DNA of 64,000 bases from Curtobacterium sp. MCPF17_002 (GTDB lineage: Bacteria; Actinomycetota; Actinomycetes; Actinomycetales; Microbacteriaceae), in NCBI RefSeq assembly GCF_003234115.2, contig NZ_CP126251.1, positions 1,922,001 through 1,986,000 on the forward strand, written 5' to 3'. Of the stretch, positions 60,865-64,000 are shown in pieces; positions within the stretch are counted from its first letter, which is position 1; every line of letters begins with the position of its first letter. The notes under the pieces are model-generated. The model made no database searches, was not told where the DNA came from, and was given only the letters and a program-made list of their open reading frames with translations. The translations under genes were made by a program, and so were the position numbers.

Positions 60865-61496
60865 TGACCCAGCCAGGAGGCACGGATCACGGCCCGGGGA
60901 CCGGTCACGTCGACGACGTGGCCGGTCCCACGGCCGACGGGGACCCGCTGGTCATCCGGGACGCCGCGACCGGCGCTGCCGTGCCGGACGCGTTCCAGCG
61001 GCTCTGGAACCCGCACCGGATGGCGTACATCGACGCCGGGCGTGACGGCCGGGGCCGCGGGCACGACGACGACTGCCCGTTCTGCGAGGCACCGCGGAAG
61101 TCCGACGAGGACGCCCTCATCGTCGCCAGGGGCGAGCACGCGTACGTCCTGCTCAACCTGTTCCCGTACAACAACGGGCACCTGCTCGTGTGCCCCTACC
61201 GGCACGTGCCGCTCTACGACGAGGCCACGCCGGACGAGGTCCGCGAGATCAGCGAGCTGACCCAGACCGCGATGCGGGTGCTGCGATCGGTGTCGCACTG
61301 CGACGGCTTCAACATCGGCATGAACCAGGGCGAGGTCGCCGGTGCCGGGGTCGCGGGCCACCTGCACCAGCACATTGTGCCGCGGTGGCAGTCGGACGCG
61401 AACTTCTTCCCGATCATCGCGCGGACGAAGTCGATGTCCCAGCTGCTCGGTGAGACCCGTCGACTGGTCGCCGAGGGATGGCCTGCGGCGCACTAG
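60864..61496 (+). CDS. HIT-family nucleotide hydrolase/transferase
   Basis: This 210-residue protein carries the histidine triad His-Leu-His-Gln-His-Ile-Val and the preceding [12 protein letters not shown]. A zinc-type Cys-Pro-Phe-Cys-Glu lies near residue 72. The first 60 residues are a disordered Gly/Asp-rich lead. The ATG shares a base with the thrS stop (TGATG), so they are co-translated; thrS-HIT is a conserved actinobacterial pair. It probably acts on AMP-linked or diadenosine compounds formed by synthetases, by inference. Confidence 0.94.
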   Translation: MTQPGGTDHGPGTGHVDDVAGPTADGDPLVIRDAATGAAVPDAFQRLWNPHRMAYIDAGRDGRGRGHDDDCPFCEAPRKSDEDALIVARGEHAYVLLNLFPYNNGHLLVCPYRHVPLYDEATPDEVREISELTQTAMRVLRSVSHCDGFNIGMNQGEVAGAGVAGHLHQHIVPRWQSDANFFPIIARTKSMSQLLGETRRLVAEGWPAAH

Positions 61497-61509
61497 ACTG
61501 GTCGGCATC

Positions 61510-62430
61510 ATGAGCGACAGCACCAGCACCTCCGGCACCCCTGGCACCTCGATCACCGGCTCCGACCGCGTCAAGCGCGGCCTCGCCGAGATGCTCAAGG
61601 GCGGCGTGATCATGGACGTCGTCGACGCCGAGCAGGCCCGCATCGCGGAAGAGGCCGGCGCCACGGCCGTCATGGCCCTCGAGCGCGTCCCCGCCGACAT
61701 CCGCGCACAGGGCGGCGTCGCCCGCATGTCCGACCCGTCGATGATCGAGGAGATCATCGCGGCGGTGTCGATCCCGGTCATGGCGAAGGCCCGCATCGGC
61801 CACTTCGTCGAGGCGCAGATCCTGCAGGAGCTCGGCGTCGACTACATCGACGAGTCCGAGGTCCTCTCGCCCGCCGACTACGTGAACCACATCGACAAGT
61901 GGAACTTCACCACCCCGTTCGTCTGCGGTGCCACCAACCTCGGCGAGGCACTCCGTCGCATCACCGAGGGCGCGGCGATGATCCGTTCCAAGGGCGAAGC
62001 CGGCACGGGCGACGTGTCCGAGGCGACCAAGCACATCCGGACGATCAACAAGGAGATCGCGGCGCTGCGTCACCTCAAGGAAGACGAGCTCTACGTCGCC
62101 GCGAAGGAACTGCAGGCGCCGTTCGACATCGTCAAGGAAGTGGCCCAGACCGGCACGCTGCCCGTCGTGCTCTTCACCGCCGGTGGCGTCGCCACCCCGG
62201 CTGACGCCGCGATGATGATGCAGCTCGGTGCCGACGGCGTGTTCGTCGGCTCGGGCATCTTCAAGTCCGGCGACCCGGCCAAGCGCGCCGCCGCGATCGT
62301 CAAGGCCACCACCTTCCACGACGACCCCAAGGTCATCGCCGAGGCCTCCCGCGGCCTGGGTGAGGCGATGGTCGGCATCAACGTCGCCGACGTCCCCGCA
62401 CCGCACCGCCTCGCCGAGCGTGGCTGGTAG
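61510..62430 (+). CDS. pdxS: Pyridoxal 5'-phosphate synthase, lyase subunit PdxS
   Basis: This 306-residue TIM-barrel enzyme builds PLP from ribose-5-phosphate, glyceraldehyde-3-phosphate and ammonia. Typical segments are [10 protein letters not shown], [10 protein letters not shown], Ile-Asp-Glu-Ser-Glu-Val-Leu, Gly-Glu-Ala-Gly-Thr-Gly and [10 protein letters not shown]. A -10-like TAGACT (61494-61499) overlaps the HIT stop and lies 10 bases before ATG 61510, suggesting its own near-leaderless promoter. It overlaps pdxT by 11 bases. Confidence 0.97.
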   Translation: MSDSTSTSGTPGTSITGSDRVKRGLAEMLKGGVIMDVVDAEQARIAEEAGATAVMALERVPADIRAQGGVARMSDPSMIEEIIAAVSIPVMAKARIGHFVEAQILQELGVDYIDESEVLSPADYVNHIDKWNFTTPFVCGATNLGEALRRITEGAAMIRSKGEAGTGDVSEATKHIRTINKEIAALRHLKEDELYVAAKELQAPFDIVKEVAQTGTLPVVLFTAGGVATPADAAMMMQLGADGVFVGSGIFKSGDPAKRAAAIVKATTFHDDPKVIAEASRGLGEAMVGINVADVPAPHRLAERGW

Positions 62431-63031
62431 CACGTCGGGCAGCGCGCGGCCCCGCATCGGGGTCCTCGCGCTGCAGGGTGACTTCCGTGAGCACATCGCC
62501 TCGCTGACGGAGCTCGGCGCCGACGTGGTGCCGCTCCGTCGCCCGGAGGAGATCGACGCCCTCGACGGCGTCGTGATCCCGGGTGGCGAGTCGAGCGTGA
62601 TGGACAAGCTGTCCCGCGCGTTCGGCCTCGCCGAGCCCCTCGGGGCGGCGATCCGGTCCGGGCTGCCGACGTACGGCACCTGCGCGGGCATGATCATGCT
62701 GTCCTCCCGGATCACCGACGGCATCGCGGGGCAGCACACCCTCGACGTCCTCGACACGACGGTGCGCCGCAACGCGTTCGGCAACCAGAACGACTCGTTC
62801 GAGATCGACATCCCGATGCCGGCGCTCGGAGCCGCCCCGGTCCACGCGGTGTTCATCCGAGCACCCGTGGTGGAGCAGCACGGCGCGGGCGTCGAGGTCC
62901 TCGGCACCCTGCCGGACGGCCAGGCCGTGGCGGTGCAGCAGGGCAACGTCATCGCGAGCGCCTTCCACCCCGAGGTGGCGGGCGAAGACCGCTTCCACCG
63001 CCGGTTCCTCGACCTCGTCCGCACCGCCTAG
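62420..63031 (+). CDS. pdxT: Pyridoxal 5'-phosphate synthase, glutaminase subunit PdxT
   Basis: This 203-residue class I glutamine amidotransferase feeds ammonia to PdxS. It has [11 protein letters not shown] at the start, Pro-Gly-Gly-Glu-Ser-Ser, the catalytic Cys in Gly-Thr-Cys-Ala-Gly-Met-Ile, and His-Pro-Glu. GTG 62420 gives a normal N terminus with a short Gly/Ser lead and overlaps the pdxS end by 11 bases; longer frames are inside pdxS. The two subunits form the 12+12 PLP synthase complex. Confidence 0.96.
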   Translation: MAGSTSGSARPRIGVLALQGDFREHIASLTELGADVVPLRRPEEIDALDGVVIPGGESSVMDKLSRAFGLAEPLGAAIRSGLPTYGTCAGMIMLSSRITDGIAGQHTLDVLDTTVRRNAFGNQNDSFEIDIPMPALGAAPVHAVFIRAPVVEQHGAGVEVLGTLPDGQAVAVQQGNVIASAFHPEVAGEDRFHRRFLDLVRTA

Positions 63032-63163
63032 CGTCCCGCCCCGCCCTCGCAACACGCAACCGTGGCGGTTGCGCGCAGCGTTGTGCCGCTGCGGGCTGTC
63101 GCCCACGTTGCGTTTTGCGGTAGCGAGCCAGCGCGGCGGAGGCGAGCCGCGCCTCCAGGCCGG

Positions 63164-63169
63164 TAAGAT
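63164..63169 (+). promoter_or_regulatory. -10 box of the yebC promoter
   Basis: TAAGAT lies 34 bases before the yebC start codon and leaves a short leader with AAGGAG. The 172-base gap from pdxT otherwise contains an inexact inverted repeat (GCAACACGCAACC around 63050) and a GCGCCTCCAGG element at 63150. Confidence 0.45.
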
Positions 63170-63203
63170 GAGGCAGATTTTCCGCAAGACGCAAGGAGCA
63201 ACC

Positions 63204-63968
63204 GTGTCCGGGCATTCCAAGTGGGCGACGACCAAGCACAAGAAGGCCGTCATCGACGGTCGCCGTGCGAAGTCCTTCGCGAAGCTCATCAAGAACATCG
63301 AGGTCGCCGCGAAGATGGGCGGGGCCGACATGTCGGGCAACCCGACGCTCGTCGACGCCGTGCAGAAGGCCAAGAAGACCTCGGTGCCGAACGACAACAT
63401 CGACCGCGCCGTCAAGCGCGGTGCCGGTCTGACCGGCGAGACGATCGAGTACACGACGATCATGTACGAGGGCTACGGCCCGAACGGCGTCGCGATGCTC
63501 ATCGAGTGTCTGACCGACAACAAGAACCGCGCCGCGGCCGAGGTCCGCACGACGATGTCGCGGAACGGCGGCACCATGGCCGACCCCGGCAGCGTGGCGT
63601 ACAACTTCTCGCGCAAGGGCGTCATCTCGGTGACGAAGACGGACGGCCTCGACGAGGACACCGTGATGAGCGCCGTGCTCGACGCCGGCGCCGAGGACGT
63701 CATCGACCAGGGCGGCGGCTTCGAGGTCATCACCGAGGCGAGCGACCTCGTCGCGGCCCGCACCGCGCTGCAAGAGGCCGGCATCGACTACGACTCGGCC
63801 GACGCCGAGTTCGTCCCCGGCCTCAAGGTCCCGGTGGACGCCGAGACGGCCCGCAAGGTGTTCCGCCTCATCGACGCGCTCGAGGACAGCGACGACGTGC
63901 AGAACGTCTACTCGAACTTCGACATCCCCGCCGACGTCCAGGCCGAGCTCGACGAGGACGAGGACTAG
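63204..63968 (+). CDS. yebC: YebC/PmpR-family regulator
   Basis: This 254-residue, three-domain protein begins [14 protein letters not shown], the universal YebC start. It also has [12 protein letters not shown] and [10 protein letters not shown]. Members act as transcription regulators or help ribosomes through proline-rich stretches. GTG 63204 follows AAGGAG by six bases. It directly precedes ruvC as in most actinobacteria. Confidence 0.97.
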   Translation: MSGHSKWATTKHKKAVIDGRRAKSFAKLIKNIEVAAKMGGADMSGNPTLVDAVQKAKKTSVPNDNIDRAVKRGAGLTGETIEYTTIMYEGYGPNGVAMLIECLTDNKNRAAAEVRTTMSRNGGTMADPGSVAYNFSRKGVISVTKTDGLDEDTVMSAVLDAGAEDVIDQGGGFEVITEASDLVAARTALQEAGIDYDSADAEFVPGLKVPVDAETARKVFRLIDALEDSDDVQNVYSNFDIPADVQAELDEDED

Positions 63969-63971
63969 CCG

Positions 63972-64000
63972 ATGCTGCGCGTGCTCGGGGTCGACCCCGG
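63972..64000 (+). CDS. ruvC: RuvC, N-terminal end only
   Basis: ATG 63972 opens Met-Leu-Arg-Val-Leu-Gly-Val-Asp-Pro-Gly at the window edge, the RuvC resolvase start with its first catalytic Asp. It follows yebC by three bases, the usual yebC-ruvC order. The rest lies outside the window. Confidence 0.8.

Overview
The window is about 72% GC and almost fully packed with genes. GTG starts, stop/start overlaps of 1 to 4 bases and leaderless promoters (a TANNNT box 6-10 bases before the start codon) are common. Together with an ANTAR regulator, a HAIR-type heat-shock operator, DtxR-like iron boxes, LAXTG-type sortase signals and the order thrS-HIT-pdxS-pdxT-yebC-ruvC, this points to a high-GC actinobacterium, most likely a Microbacteriaceae member close to Curtobacterium. 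The family call is inference from gene content and style; no search was run.

Layout. 1-2.4 kb is an accessory stretch with a cut-off unknown gene and small, frameshifted genes. 2.4-12.6 kb is mixed housekeeping and accessory: an ice-binding-like wall protein, an APH-type kinase, a MmyB-type regulator divergent from an SDR, a GntR regulator divergent from leuA, a fatty-acid desaturase, and a GAF-ANTAR gene in a small operon. tRNA-Gly(GCC) sits at 12.7 kb, followed by a molybdopterin oxidoreductase/flavin reductase/DUF6510 trio. 15.0-23.0 kb is a six-gene peptide-type ABC import operon (binding lipoprotein, two permeases, double ATPase, CocE-type hydrolase, TetR) with a palindromic operator on its promoter. 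23.0-26.3 kb holds a SIP-domain gene and a Dps gene, each with an iron-box-like site, then a secreted alkaline phosphatase behind a PHO-box-like repeat. 26.3-29.1 kb is a DedA/histidine kinase/LuxR-type regulator operon.

29.2-43.4 kb is the most interesting part: a glycan locus with the sugar-nucleotide enzymes normally known from Gram-negative LPS heptose synthesis. It has GmhA, GmhB and two HldE-like fused kinase-nucleotidyltransferases, plus three family 9 glycosyltransferases, three other glycosyltransferases, an SDR and an aldehyde dehydrogenase. No HldD-type epimerase is present in the window. The genes lie in two coupled minus-strand operons and two plus-strand genes, and look able to make a heptose nucleotide and build it into a glycan.

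43.4-51.5 kb carries a secreted SGNH hydrolase, a universal stress protein, a NUDIX enzyme, a large LAYTG wall protein, an MFS exporter and a membrane protein. An IS481-family element (51496-52603) has inserted into a CTAG where two convergent genes ended, leaving both stop codons intact. 52.6-57 kb has a YidC-like insertase, a YbaK deacylase and a ClpC-like chaperone under a HAIR operator. 57-64 kb has a 23-residue reading frame, a small basic protein, an array of 17-base palindromes, then apt, thrS, HIT, pdxS, pdxT, yebC and the first codons of ruvC.

Several unrelated repeat families fill the intergenic gaps (7.5, 14.8, 24.3, 34.4, 48.4 and 57.9 kb) and are described separately.
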